From contig JBDKUO010000069.1 of assembly GCA_039679645.1 (NCBI GenBank), positions 34,526 to 98,525 on the forward strand: a stretch of DNA of 64,000 bases, read 5' to 3'. This document shows, one piece after another, positions 42,769-51,550 of the stretch; the first letter of the stretch is position 1, and every line of letters starts with the position of its first letter. This stretch comes from Armatimonadota bacterium. GTDB lineage: Bacteria; Armatimonadota; UBA5829. A program made the position numbers and the translations under genes. The notes under the pieces were generated by a model. That model ran no database searches. It was not told where the DNA came from and saw nothing but the letters and a program-made list of their open reading frames with translations.

Positions 42769-44877
42769 ATGGTAAGCACTGCGCTGCTCCTGGCCGCACT
42801 GATTCTTGCTCCTGTCATAGGCGGCGGGTTTGGTGAGTTTGACTATGCGACTATCGAGGTTCTGGTCTTGGCTGCGATTGTCGCATATATCCTGACGTCC
42901 ATGCGCAACCGGACAAGTTGGGTGCGAGTTCCCGGCGCGATACCGATGATTGTCTTCCTTGCGCTTGTCCTGATCTCCACTCTTTTTACCGAAGCAATAT
43001 ACCCCAGTCTGCGACAAATTCTTTTGATATCGACTTGTCTGGGCGCGTATGTGCTCGCGTCTTCACTTGCAGTTGACAGCAAGGCCGCCGCGGCTCTGGT
43101 TGCCGGTGTGGTTGTTTCGGCTCTCGGCATATGCGCCGCAGGTATCAGGCATTACGCGATATCGACCGGCGGTGGAGCGAATTTCTGGGCTGCGCTGATG
43201 AGCCCGGGAGATCACATGCGGCTCTTTGGCTCATTTATAAACCCCGGATACTTCGCCGGGTTTATAGTCATTGCGCTGCCGCTTACCCTGGGAGTATATC
43301 TGGTAGCCAAACGACCGGTATTGGCAGTCCTCACAGGGCTGGCGTTTATTGTCGAGACGATCGCGCTTATGCTGACAGGAACCAAGTTCGGGATCGTATC
43401 GGCGGTAGGCGGTCTGCTGATATTCTTCCTGCTTGCAATAGGCACCAGGTCGATCAGACGCTCCAAGTTTACCAGACTATTTGTATTGGCCGTGTTATTG
43501 ACTCCTCTTCTGATCACGTTTTCCGCTCCGGTAAAATCGCGAATAACGGCAGCGGAGGCGGGCGGTTCGCAGGTGCACTCGACTTCGTTCCGTATCAGCA
43601 CATGGCAAGCCACTGTAAAGATGATTAAGGATCACCCGCTGCTCGGGGTCGGACCCGGGGTCTTTGCAACCGCATATCCGCGCTACACCATAGCCGGGCC
43701 GACAAAAGCCGCGCACCAGTCCTATTTGCAGACGGCATCCGAAAGCGGCGTGATAGCGATGATCGCATTTGTGCTGATTGTCTTCGCTGTCGCTCATCAA
43801 TCGATTAAGGGAATCTTAAACCATCAGGCCGAGCATGCGGAATACACTGTCAAGGAACCGGCACAGACGCAGAACATATCTTGGTCCGATATCGTGCCGT
43901 TCAGCGGGTGGAGGATGGTGAACTGCGCGATATACGGCTCTCTGGCAGGCTCTGTTGTGAGAAACCTGGCTGATTCCGACTGGTACATCATAGGCATTGC
44001 TCTGCCGTTCTGGGTCCTGATGGGCGTGTTGGCGGCACAGTCGGGAGCCGTGAGAGCAATTAACAACCCTAAGCGATGGGCAAAAATTACAATATGCGCT
44101 GGTTGTGTGGTTATGGCACTGCTGAGCGGTTCGTTCGGGCTGGCAGCCTATATAGCGCCGGATCAGTTTGATGAGTCTCAATCGTTGCATACAGCTTTCA
44201 GAAATTATGAAACAGCCAGCCGTATATCACCGCTGGATCCCGTCTATCACCGTGAACTGGCTAAGTTCCTGGCGATGAACGGCGATCCGGCCGCTGCGAA
44301 AAAACAGATTGAGAAGGCTGCCTCGCTTGCTCCGACTGATGGGGCCACTTACCAGATCGGCGGAATGATAATGAAAGCAAACGGCAGACCAAAGACTGCC
44401 ATTAAGTATTTTAAGATGGCGCTGATGTGCAGCCCGCACTCCACAAATACGCTCTATGAAATGTCCGAAGCCTATGGCATGTTCGGCGATACAAAAGACC
44501 GAGAGCGGACACTGTCGAGATTGTTGGATATCGAATACACCGATTATGAACTGCTAAAAGGCGCTCCCGAGCTTGTCGATACGACATTTGCGCGCGCTCA
44601 TATATACTGCGGCAAGAAATATAAGGCCGAAAAGAATTACTCGCTTGCGGCAAATGAGTTTACTCAGGCAATAGACAGGCTGGAGCGCTGGAAATCAAAC
44701 AGGCAGATGATCGATGTCGCACTATATGCCGGAATGATGAGCGAGCAGGAGAAACTTGATCTTTTGGAACTGCTGCGCGAGAGCTACTTTGACCTCGCCG
44801 AAGCTTGTGATGCGCTTGGGCACAAGCAATGGGCAAGTGAGGCAAGAAAAAAAGGCGATGCCGTTAAAGTAGAGTAA
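42769..44877 (+). CDS. O-antigen ligase/polymerase-like membrane protein with TPR domain
   Basis: 702 residues from the ATG at 42769, chosen because AAAGGA lies 8 bases upstream; the ATG at 42751 has no such site. About ten membrane spans fill residues 1-460, with the Wzy/WaaL-type loop motif HPLLGVGPGVFATAYPRY near 290. Residues about 480-690 are TPR repeats (KQIEKAASLAPTDGATYQIG, AIKYFKMALMCSPHSTNTLY). It probably joins or polymerises surface glycans, or glycosylates pilin-like proteins as PglL relatives do. Confidence 0.85.
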   Translation: MVSTALLLAALILAPVIGGGFGEFDYATIEVLVLAAIVAYILTSMRNRTSWVRVPGAIPMIVFLALVLISTLFTEAIYPSLRQILLISTCLGAYVLASSLAVDSKAAAALVAGVVVSALGICAAGIRHYAISTGGGANFWAALMSPGDHMRLFGSFINPGYFAGFIVIALPLTLGVYLVAKRPVLAVLTGLAFIVETIALMLTGTKFGIVSAVGGLLIFFLLAIGTRSIRRSKFTRLFVLAVLLTPLLITFSAPVKSRITAAEAGGSQVHSTSFRISTWQATVKMIKDHPLLGVGPGVFATAYPRYTIAGPTKAAHQSYLQTASESGVIAMIAFVLIVFAVAHQSIKGILNHQAEHAEYTVKEPAQTQNISWSDIVPFSGWRMVNCAIYGSLAGSVVRNLADSDWYIIGIALPFWVLMGVLAAQSGAVRAINNPKRWAKITICAGCVVMALLSGSFGLAAYIAPDQFDESQSLHTAFRNYETASRISPLDPVYHRELAKFLAMNGDPAAAKKQIEKAASLAPTDGATYQIGGMIMKANGRPKTAIKYFKMALMCSPHSTNTLYEMSEAYGMFGDTKDRERTLSRLLDIEYTDYELLKGAPELVDTTFARAHIYCGKKYKAEKNYSLAANEFTQAIDRLERWKSNRQMIDVALYAGMMSEQEKLDLLELLRESYFDLAEACDALGHKQWASEARKKGDAVKVE

Positions 44878-45399
44878 TTAATCGCGTGTTCTAAACCGCG
44901 GTTCCGTGCCGTCTATCAAATGAGCAATACTGCCGTAGTGAGAGATCATTACATAAGCGCACCCTGCCAGGCCGAACCAGATGAAAGCTGTCGGCGCTCC
45001 TACAATTTTTAGTGTGACAGGAGCGCTGATGCCTGCGATTATTGCAGCGAGCGAGAGTCTATTGAAGGCCAAGAGTGATATCACATATATCGCCAGCACA
45101 AAAACCCCGGCAGTAATATTCACCCCAAACAGCACACCTAAAGCAACCGCAATGGCTCTGCCGTTATACTTGAACATCAGCCAGTATGGAAATGAGTGGC
45201 TGAGCATTACTAATATGCCTGCAAGAGCAATAAAGAAATAGGAATCCAGGCTTGCTGCGGCGAAGTACATTGGGACAAAACCCTTGATGACATTCAGAGA
45301 TGGAACGAGCAGACCTCGCGCAGCTTTTGCGGGTATGAAACGATTGAAAGGAATTGACCCCAATAAAACGGCAAGGGCCAACAGTTGTATGCTTTTCAT
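44878..45399 (-). CDS. Shortened PlsY-like membrane protein
   Basis: About 173 residues from the ATG at 45399. It resembles glycerol-3-phosphate acyltransferase PlsY (LLGSIPFNRF; LNVIKGFVP; LSHSFPYWLMFKYNGRAIAVALGVL; HLIDGTEPRF), with five or so spans. However the loop that should hold SGNxGATN is missing, the DxxKG Asp is Asn, and KGGKG is altered, so PlsY activity is doubtful. No ribosome binding site is present, and TATAAT lies 7 bases before the ATG, which suggests a leaderless mRNA. Confidence 0.7.
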   Translation of the reverse strand: MKSIQLLALAVLLGSIPFNRFIPAKAARGLLVPSLNVIKGFVPMYFAAASLDSYFFIALAGILVMLSHSFPYWLMFKYNGRAIAVALGVLFGVNITAGVFVLAIYVISLLAFNRLSLAAIIAGISAPVTLKIVGAPTAFIWFGLAGCAYVMISHYGSIAHLIDGTEPRFRTRD

Positions 45400-45406
45400 A
45401 GATACT

Positions 45407-45412
45407 ATTATA
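45407..45412 (-). promoter_or_regulatory. -10 box consistent with a leaderless transcript
   Basis: On the minus strand TATAAT ends 7 bases before the ATG at 45399, which would put the transcription start at or near the start codon. No good -35 box is seen. Confidence 0.4.
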
Positions 45413-45534
45413 GCGAATATGGCAAGCAATTTCAGATTGTATACTCGACATCAGACAATGAATGCTGTAGTATAAGGTATATTATTCGGGCACACTGTTC
45501 GACCTGGATACAAAGCTAACTCAAAGGATTTCAA

Positions 45535-46428
45535 ATGAAACAGATTATCTCCGCTGCTATTACTCCATTCTATGATGACGGACGCCCGGACATGGAGTCC
45601 GCTCATAAACTGTATGAATTCAACCTGGCTAACGGCTGTGACGGTTTTTTCGTTCTTGGGAGCATGGGCGAATGGGCACTGCTGACACCGGACGAAAAAA
45701 AAGCGCTTGCAAAGTGCGCATGCGATACAATCGGCAATAAGGCAAAGGTTCTCCTGGGCATAGCCGATACGGGGCTTGCTAATATTTTCAGAAACATGGA
45801 CAATCTGAGCAGCCTATCTCACTCTCACTGGGTGCTGATGCTCCCGGGCAACTGGGCAGGACCCGCTGATCCGGTGAGCTATGTTCACAAGATAGCCGAT
45901 AAAGCCGACCGACCTATGTATCTCTACTACATTCCGGGTTTTAACGGCGTCACGATTACAACTCCTCAGTTCAAAGACATCCTCGCTCACCCGAAAGTAG
46001 CGGGGCTTAAGAATTCGTCAGGCTCGATCAGGACACGCAAAGAACTGCTTTTCCTGAAGCAGAGCATCGACTTCGATCTGTTTGAAGGCGAAGAGTGGGG
46101 TATCGACGAAGCCTTGATAGCGGGCTGTGACGGTGCCGTGGCAGGGTTTGCTTCTACTGCAACCAAGCTTATAAAAGAGATCGCTCGCTTGGTCGATGCA
46201 AATGATATTGATGGAGCAATAAAGGCGCAGTTCACTCTGGTCGATATTTTCCACAAGGTGTACGGCGAAAATGTTGAGTGGTGGACCATTGGTCAAAAAT
46301 ATGCGCTCCAGTATATGGGGATCATATCGTCAACAAAGTCGAGGATTGAGAGCCAGCAGAACCTGCCTGAAGATCAAAAAGCGATTATCAGAGCGTGCAT
46401 TGACTCATATCGCGACCGGCTGATGTAG
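45535..46428 (+). CDS. DapA/NanA-family aldolase
   Basis: 297 residues, class I (Schiff-base) TIM-barrel lyase. The substrate loop is FVLGSMGEWALLTPDEK, the catalytic Tyr is at 131-132 in YYIPGFNG, and the Schiff-base Lys is Lys159 in GLKNSSGS. AAAGGA lies just upstream. Its neighbours (two small coupled proteins and a NagA-like deacetylase) suggest carbohydrate or amino-sugar breakdown rather than lysine synthesis; the exact 2-keto acid is unknown. Confidence 0.88.
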   Translation: MKQIISAAITPFYDDGRPDMESAHKLYEFNLANGCDGFFVLGSMGEWALLTPDEKKALAKCACDTIGNKAKVLLGIADTGLANIFRNMDNLSSLSHSHWVLMLPGNWAGPADPVSYVHKIADKADRPMYLYYIPGFNGVTITTPQFKDILAHPKVAGLKNSSGSIRTRKELLFLKQSIDFDLFEGEEWGIDEALIAGCDGAVAGFASTATKLIKEIARLVDANDIDGAIKAQFTLVDIFHKVYGENVEWWTIGQKYALQYMGIISSTKSRIESQQNLPEDQKAIIRACIDSYRDRLM

Positions 46429-46440
46429 TTGGAGATAGCA

Positions 46441-46908
46441 ATGGCAAAAGAGACGATGACGCGCAAGGCCGCCGACAATGATTACCTGCACAAGGACTTT
46501 CACGGCGCGCTCAGCAATGGTATAGAGTATCTGGACCGGCAATACGGCGAAGAGGCCGTAAGAGATTATTTGCAGCAGTTTGCAAATTCATTCTATGCAC
46601 CCCTCAAGCAAGAAATTTGTAAGCGCGGGCTTGCGGCTCTTAAGGAGCATATCGAGCAGACATATAAAGTTGAGGGCGGAGAGGTCGACATCACTTTCTC
46701 TGAAGATGAGATGGTCGTGAAGGTCAAAGCATGCCCGGCAGTTACTCACATGCGCTCGCACGGCTATCAAGTGGCACGGCTGTTTGTGGAAACTACCAGG
46801 ACTGTAAATGAAGCCATCTGTGAAGGCACCCCGTTTGCTGCCGAGCTGCTTGAATATGACGATCAGACCGGAGCGAGCGTGCAGAGGTTTGCAAGGAGGC
46901 CGCTATGA
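46441..46908 (+). CDS. Small uncharacterised protein in the DapA/NagA operon (copy 1)
   Basis: 155 residues from MAKETMTR, with GGAG upstream of the ATG at 46441. Mixed alpha/beta (FHGALSNGIEYLDRQYGEEA; VDITFSEDEMVVKVKACPA; late NEAICEGTPFAAELLEYD). It aligns by eye in layout with the next protein, so the two look like paralogs. Segments recall L-2-amino-thiazoline-4-carboxylate hydrolase-like proteins, but I do not assert that. It starts 12 bases after the aldolase stop. Confidence 0.72.
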   Translation: MAKETMTRKAADNDYLHKDFHGALSNGIEYLDRQYGEEAVRDYLQQFANSFYAPLKQEICKRGLAALKEHIEQTYKVEGGEVDITFSEDEMVVKVKACPAVTHMRSHGYQVARLFVETTRTVNEAICEGTPFAAELLEYDDQTGASVQRFARRPL

Positions 46909-47345
46909 TATCGTGCACCGAGTTTATCCCCGCCTACAGCGAACTATTCAAGTTTCTGCACGAAAAAGGCGGCGAGCAGGCTGTTAACGATTTTTGGAAC
47001 TATCTGTCGGATAACTTCCTGGGTAACTTGAAAGACCTGGCCACCGAGCATGGGATTAGAGGATGCTGGCTCTACTGGACGCACACTCTGAATGAAGAGG
47101 CTGCCGATTTCACTATGACTCTTGATGAGGAAGAGGGTGTTTTCTCGATAGATATGCACTACTGCCCATCCAAGGGCAGGCTCCTCAAGCTCAAACACAT
47201 AAAGCCTTACGATAATTACTGCGGCCATTGTCAGGTGCTCTATAAGCGAGTGCTGGAGCCGCTCGGCTTCGAGCAAGTCTATGATACCTCTCACTGTGAT
47301 GAAGCGCGGTGCTATCTCGAATTCAGGTCAAAGGCGAAAAAATGA
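46905..47345 (+). CDS. Small uncharacterised protein in the DapA/NagA operon (copy 2)
   Basis: 146 residues. The ATGA at 46905 overlaps the previous stop, and its own stop overlaps the next gene's ATG in the same way. Layout parallels copy 1 (ELFKFLHEKGGEQAVNDFWN; FTMTLDEEEGVFSIDMHYCP), but it has extra cysteines and histidines (NYCGHCQ; DTSHCDEARC) that could bind metal. The function is unknown. Strict coupling suggests the two act together. Confidence 0.72.
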   Translation: MISCTEFIPAYSELFKFLHEKGGEQAVNDFWNYLSDNFLGNLKDLATEHGIRGCWLYWTHTLNEEAADFTMTLDEEEGVFSIDMHYCPSKGRLLKLKHIKPYDNYCGHCQVLYKRVLEPLGFEQVYDTSHCDEARCYLEFRSKAKK

Positions 47346-48493
47346 TTATCAAAAACGCAAATGCTCTACTTGCCGATGGTAAACTACAGGCAACCGATCT
47401 CCTTATAGAGGACGGCAAGATCACCGGCATAGGTCAATATGACACTGCGGGTGAGATTATCGATGCCAAGGGCGCATATGTCCTGCCGGGGATTATGGAT
47501 ATCCATACCCACGGGATAGAGTGGCAGGCGGCAAAAGCAGGATCGATATTTGAATTCGCCAAGCTGGAGGCAAAGTACGGAGCAGCTACGTTCCTGCCTA
47601 CATTCTTTGGCCCTCCCGAAGAAACAGTCGGGCGGATGCGCAGTATTCGCAGTGAAACGGACGAACTGAAAGCTGTCCCCAATGTGGGCGGGTTCCGGTT
47701 GGAGTCGCCTTATATTTTTCAGGCCGGAGGAGGCGCTTCAGGCGACCTTGCGCCTATCAGCCGGGAGCTTACTGATATGCTCCTTGAGGCGGGAGGCGGC
47801 CACATTAAGATTTGGGATATTTCTCCCGAACTGCCGGGAGCGGCTGAAGAGATAGAGTATCTCTCGAGCAGAGGTGTCATTTGCAGCCTGGCTCATACGC
47901 GCGCGTCAATCGATCAGACAAGGGAAGCAATCGATGCAGGCGCAAAGATGGTCACGCATCTTTTCGATACTTTTGTAATGCCCGAGTTTATCGAGCCGGG
48001 GGTTTATCCTGCCGGGTTGGTGGATTATTTGTTAATTGAGGACAGAGTCGCCTGCGAGATCATAGGTGACGGGACTCACGTCTATCCGATGCTGGTCGAG
48101 AAAGCGATTCGCTGCAAGTCAATAGACCGAACCATATTTGTAACCGACAGCAACTACGGAGCCGGTGTTGAACCTGGTGTTTTCGATTTACCCGGCGGCT
48201 GGGGACGCGCGCGTGTAGACGGCCCGAACAATGGTGTCCGGCTTATAGACAAAGGCATGACTCTCTCAGGCAGTGCGTTAACGCCCATAGATTCGCTAAG
48301 AAATGCGATACGGCTCTTTTCTAAAGATATGGCGACCGCATCCCGGCTTTGTTCAGCCTCTCCTGCCAAGCTGCTGAACTTCAACAAGGGTGAGATTGCT
48401 GTTGGCCGTGACGCCGATCTGGTCATACTTGATAAAGACCTTGAGGTTGACCTGACCATTGCTTCAGGCAAGGTCGTCTATAAGAAAAGCTGA
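47342..48493 (+). CDS. NagA-like amidohydrolase (N-acetylglucosamine-6-phosphate deacetylase type)
   Basis: 383 residues from the ATG at 47342, which overlaps the previous stop. Amidohydrolase barrel with PGIMDIHTHGIEWQAAK, then SLAHTRASIDQTREAIDAGAK, THLFDTF, GDGTHVYPMLVEKA and the catalytic Asp in VTDSNYGAG, in the NagA order. NagA itself deacetylates GlcNAc-6-phosphate, but nagB is absent and DapA-like neighbours are unusual, so a different N-acyl sugar is possible. Confidence 0.83.
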   Translation: MIIKNANALLADGKLQATDLLIEDGKITGIGQYDTAGEIIDAKGAYVLPGIMDIHTHGIEWQAAKAGSIFEFAKLEAKYGAATFLPTFFGPPEETVGRMRSIRSETDELKAVPNVGGFRLESPYIFQAGGGASGDLAPISRELTDMLLEAGGGHIKIWDISPELPGAAEEIEYLSSRGVICSLAHTRASIDQTREAIDAGAKMVTHLFDTFVMPEFIEPGVYPAGLVDYLLIEDRVACEIIGDGTHVYPMLVEKAIRCKSIDRTIFVTDSNYGAGVEPGVFDLPGGWGRARVDGPNNGVRLIDKGMTLSGSALTPIDSLRNAIRLFSKDMATASRLCSASPAKLLNFNKGEIAVGRDADLVILDKDLEVDLTIASGKVVYKKS

Positions 48494-48548
48494 CCTGCCA
48501 AGCAGCAAAATTACTGAGCCTGACGCTTATTGAAATTGCATTGATATC

Positions 48549-48577
48549 TTGACGTTCAAAGCGGCATATGCTACTAT
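48549..48577 (+). promoter_or_regulatory. Promoter of tRNA-Gln
   Basis: TTGACG and TACTAT are separated by 17 bases; the tRNA begins 11 bases after the -10 box. Confidence 0.6.
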
Positions 48578-48587
48578 AAACTGTCGC

Positions 48588-48663
48588 TGCCGGGTAGCTC
48601 AGTTGGAAGAGCGACTGACTCTGGATCAGTAGGTCCAAGGTTCGAGCCCTTGTCCGGCAGCCA
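48588..48663 (+). tRNA. tRNA-Gln (anticodon CTG)
   Basis: A full cloverleaf can be drawn: acceptor TGCCGGG with TCCGGCA (one G-U), D-arm GCTC/GAGC, anticodon stem ACTGA/TCAGT with loop CTCTGGA (anticodon CTG), and T-arm CAAGG/CCTTG with loop TTCGAGC. The discriminator is G and CCA is encoded (48661-48663). It reads CAG codons. Confidence 0.95.
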
Positions 48664-48687
48664 TTTTTCATTTTTCAGAATTACGCG

Positions 48688-48718
48688 ACCCTGTCTAGAC
48701 TATAGGCAGGGTTTTTTT
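48688..48718 (+). terminator. Terminator of tRNA-Gln
   Basis: ACCCTGTC pairs with GGCAGGGT (one wobble), followed by seven Ts. Confidence 0.8.
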
Positions 48719-48744
48719 GTTATTACGTGTCATCCTTGCCGCGT

Positions 48745-48781
48745 AAAAAAGGTGGCGCATTCTCCTGGAATGCGCCACCTT
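48745..48781 (-). terminator. Terminator of the secreted TIM-barrel gene
   Basis: AAGGTGGCGCATT pairs perfectly with AATGCGCCACCTT (13 bp, 7-base loop). On the minus strand it runs into TTTTTT. Confidence 0.85.
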
Positions 48782-48807
48782 AGTAGATAATAAATTGTTT
48801 GTCTTTC

Positions 48808-50028
48808 TTATTGGTCTTGTTTTATCAGGCTCAGCAGAACTCCCTGACCCGGAGCGAGCCAGTCTGCTTCGCCGCCTGCGGGGAACTCTGCGCCGGTGTA
48901 TTGGTTGACCATCATAACCTTGCCCGGCCACTTGAATATAATGCTGAAATTGACCGACTTGTGGATGTCTTTGTTGACCAGCATTACATAAGGTCGACCA
49001 TCCGGGCTCTCGAACTCGCCGACCAGATAATTGCCGTTACGCAGTTCTTTGATGTATTTGCTTGTCTCGATACCTGAGCAGCCCTCCGGCACATTCGGGT
49101 AATGGAATACGTTTATACTCTTGAGCTTAAGATATGTGGGAGCCAACTGATGCACTTGCAAATTGACGTTCCTGACCATATCCCACGTGGGTGTCTTGTT
49201 GAGAAACGGGTCAAGCGGCGCATCACGGAAGTTGCCGTGGCTGGGAGCGATATAGGTAAAGTAGCCTAGGCCGCGGACACCATAAGCAAGTGAAGAGTAC
49301 ACCTGTATATAGAAACCGGCCTGAGAAGGAAGGGCATAGTTAAAATGAGTATTGCTCAGTATGATATTCCAGTAAGGAATATTCTGCTGCATCGCCTTCT
49401 TGCGGATTATCTCCAGATTTTGGTAGAGAGTGTCTCTCACGGTGCCGTCATCGAATAGGGCGTAGTGATCGTAGCAGAGAAACTCCGGCTTAACCATAGA
49501 GATGTACTTATCGACGTACTGGTCATAGTTGCCTATTACCATCGGGAAGAGATCGATATACGCAAGGGCCTTGGGATCTTCTCTGGCAATGGCGTTTCTC
49601 CAGTTGGCAAGTGTCTCAAACATGTCAGCGGTAGGCTCGTCCCTGAGATAATAGCCGCGCACAGTGGAGTTGCCTTTGAACGGGGCAATCACATCTTTGG
49701 CTCGCTGATCTATCTCCTCTTTTGAAAGACCGCTGGTCTGATTGGACATTCTCTTGTCATAGACGATGCACTTGAGGCCGACCTTCTTTACGACGGGGAC
49801 ATCCTCAGGTGCAACAAAGCCAGCCATGTTGAATCCGCAGTCTTTGAGATCGCTAAGGACCTTCTCGTCTCCAGGCAGCCATGTCCAGGGCATAATCACA
49901 AAATCATCCGGGGAAAGATCGTAGATTTGCGGACCCGGTTTCTTTGAATTTTCCGCGGCCTGCGCCGCACACAAACATAAAGTGACCAATAACAGCGTGA
50001 TTACCAGAACCATAATCTTCTCACTCAA
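48808..50028 (-). CDS. Secreted TIM-barrel glycosidase-like protein
   Basis: 406 residues with a signal peptide (1-25, ending AQA). The barrel has FVIMPWTWLPGD, a YYLRDEPTADMF motif with candidate catalytic Asp/Glu near 128-130, and PEFLCYDHYALFDDG. A short beta domain ends it. The DEP motif after strand 4 is common in uncharacterised GH-A-like proteins of polysaccharide degraders. It lies downstream of the sugar isomerase and kinase on the same strand. Confidence 0.75.
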   Translation of the reverse strand: MSEKIMVLVITLLLVTLCLCAAQAAENSKKPGPQIYDLSPDDFVIMPWTWLPGDEKVLSDLKDCGFNMAGFVAPEDVPVVKKVGLKCIVYDKRMSNQTSGLSKEEIDQRAKDVIAPFKGNSTVRGYYLRDEPTADMFETLANWRNAIAREDPKALAYIDLFPMVIGNYDQYVDKYISMVKPEFLCYDHYALFDDGTVRDTLYQNLEIIRKKAMQQNIPYWNIILSNTHFNYALPSQAGFYIQVYSSLAYGVRGLGYFTYIAPSHGNFRDAPLDPFLNKTPTWDMVRNVNLQVHQLAPTYLKLKSINVFHYPNVPEGCSGIETSKYIKELRNGNYLVGEFESPDGRPYVMLVNKDIHKSVNFSIIFKWPGKVMMVNQYTGAEFPAGGEADWLAPGQGVLLSLIKQDQ

Positions 50029-50059
50029 GTTACACTACTCCTTTGTCGTATCAATCGAA

Positions 50060-51550
50060 CTATGCTGCATCAAATGGGTTTTCACCATGATACATCATCA
50101 TCTTAGGCAGAGGAGTATTGATATCCTCCACACCTAAAAGCTTTAGTGCGTCGAACAGCGCTCCCGCGCAATGAGCAAATGCAACTGCCCCATGGTGAGG
50201 GAAGTGCTTAGTGATAAGAACATGCCGGTAGAAACGCGCGAAATCGGGGATAGCAAATACACCAATTGAGCCAAAGCTCATCGGGTCGATATCCAGAACA
50301 TTGCCCTCGCAGACATAGCTTTCTAGTGAACACTCAGCGGTGCCCTGCAGGCGGAAGAGAGTAGTCGGGCCGGGTTTGATCCTGCCCTCAAGCGTCCCGC
50401 GAGTGACATCGGGGCTGGGAGCGTCGGGCTCGATAAGTCTGTTCATAATAAGCTGATATTTCATAAAACAGCTCTGCATCTGGCAGCTCGGTGTGTTGCC
50501 GCAGTGGAAACCCATAAACAAATCCTCGGCCAAAGCGCCCATAAGGTCGGTGCCCTGGATCATATCACGCGGGACGGTGTTATTGATATCTAGAAGAGTA
50601 GCCGGGCTTTCGCTTGCAAGATAACACATATACTCACTCAGCGCGCCATATAAGTCTACTTCGCATGCCACGGGGATGCCTCTGGCGGAAAGCCGCGAGT
50701 TTACATAGCACGGCACAAACCCGAATGCGTTTTCAAATGCCGGCCAGCACTTGTTTGCAAATACGCCAAACTCACGCGAGCCGAGGTTGTCTTGATAAAA
50801 CTTCATCAATGCAAGCTCGAACTTGGCAATCTTGGGCAGCAGATCGGGATAGGTGTTGCCCTGACCCAGTTCTCCGGCCATGTCCTCTGCAATAGGCATA
50901 ATTTCGGGATCGGTGTCGGGAATTTGGTTATAGAACTGCAGCAGGTCAAGCTCGCTGTTTTCCATTACTTCAACGCCGAGGTCGTAGAGCGGTTTGATGG
51001 GGGCATTGCATGCGAAGAAGTCCTGCGGCCTTGGACCAAAGCCGAATATCTTGAGGCCCAGCACTCCCAGAACTACTCGCGCAACCGTTACGAAGTGTTT
51101 GATCTTTGGAGCCAGGTCATCCGCCAGACCGACCGGCATTTTCGGAATATGCACCGGCAGGTGCCTCATGCCAAAGCTGTATGAAGCATTGAGCATGCCG
51201 CAAAACGCGTCACCGCGGCCGTCAATGAGCATATTTTTGCTCTCCTCGGCTGCCGCGCAGGTCATGACCGGACCGTTGAACTGCTCCGCGAAGATCGACA
51301 GCGGAGCCTCGGGACCGAAGTTGCCCAAATAGATCACGGCAGCGTTCGCGCCATATTCATATACCTCCGCAAGCGCTGCCATGGTGTCGTTTTCATTCTC
51401 GATCATAGTGCTACAGATATATGCCCGCACGCCGATCTTTGTCAGCGCATCGGACAACTTGCCAAGGCGGGTGCGGGTCAGCTCGATAGGAAAACAATCT
51501 CTACTGACGCCCACTATCGCCAGCTTGACTTCAGGCGCATTGCCTAACAT
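50060..51550 (-). CDS. L-fucose/L-arabinose isomerase-family protein
   Basis: 496 residues. The metal-site segments PVACEVDLYGALSEYM (Glu, Asp) and MGFHCGNTPSC (His) match the fucose/arabinose isomerase superfamily. The N-terminal half is a Rossmann-like domain (LAIVGVSRDCFPIELTRTR). It overlaps the xylulokinase gene by 7 bases, so aldose-to-ketose conversion followed by phosphorylation is the likely pairing. The sugar (fucose, arabinose or another) is not determined. Confidence 0.85.
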   Translation of the reverse strand: MLGNAPEVKLAIVGVSRDCFPIELTRTRLGKLSDALTKIGVRAYICSTMIENENDTMAALAEVYEYGANAAVIYLGNFGPEAPLSIFAEQFNGPVMTCAAAEESKNMLIDGRGDAFCGMLNASYSFGMRHLPVHIPKMPVGLADDLAPKIKHFVTVARVVLGVLGLKIFGFGPRPQDFFACNAPIKPLYDLGVEVMENSELDLLQFYNQIPDTDPEIMPIAEDMAGELGQGNTYPDLLPKIAKFELALMKFYQDNLGSREFGVFANKCWPAFENAFGFVPCYVNSRLSARGIPVACEVDLYGALSEYMCYLASESPATLLDINNTVPRDMIQGTDLMGALAEDLFMGFHCGNTPSCQMQSCFMKYQLIMNRLIEPDAPSPDVTRGTLEGRIKPGPTTLFRLQGTAECSLESYVCEGNVLDIDPMSFGSIGVFAIPDFARFYRHVLITKHFPHHGAVAFAHCAGALFDALKLLGVEDINTPLPKMMMYHGENPFDAA

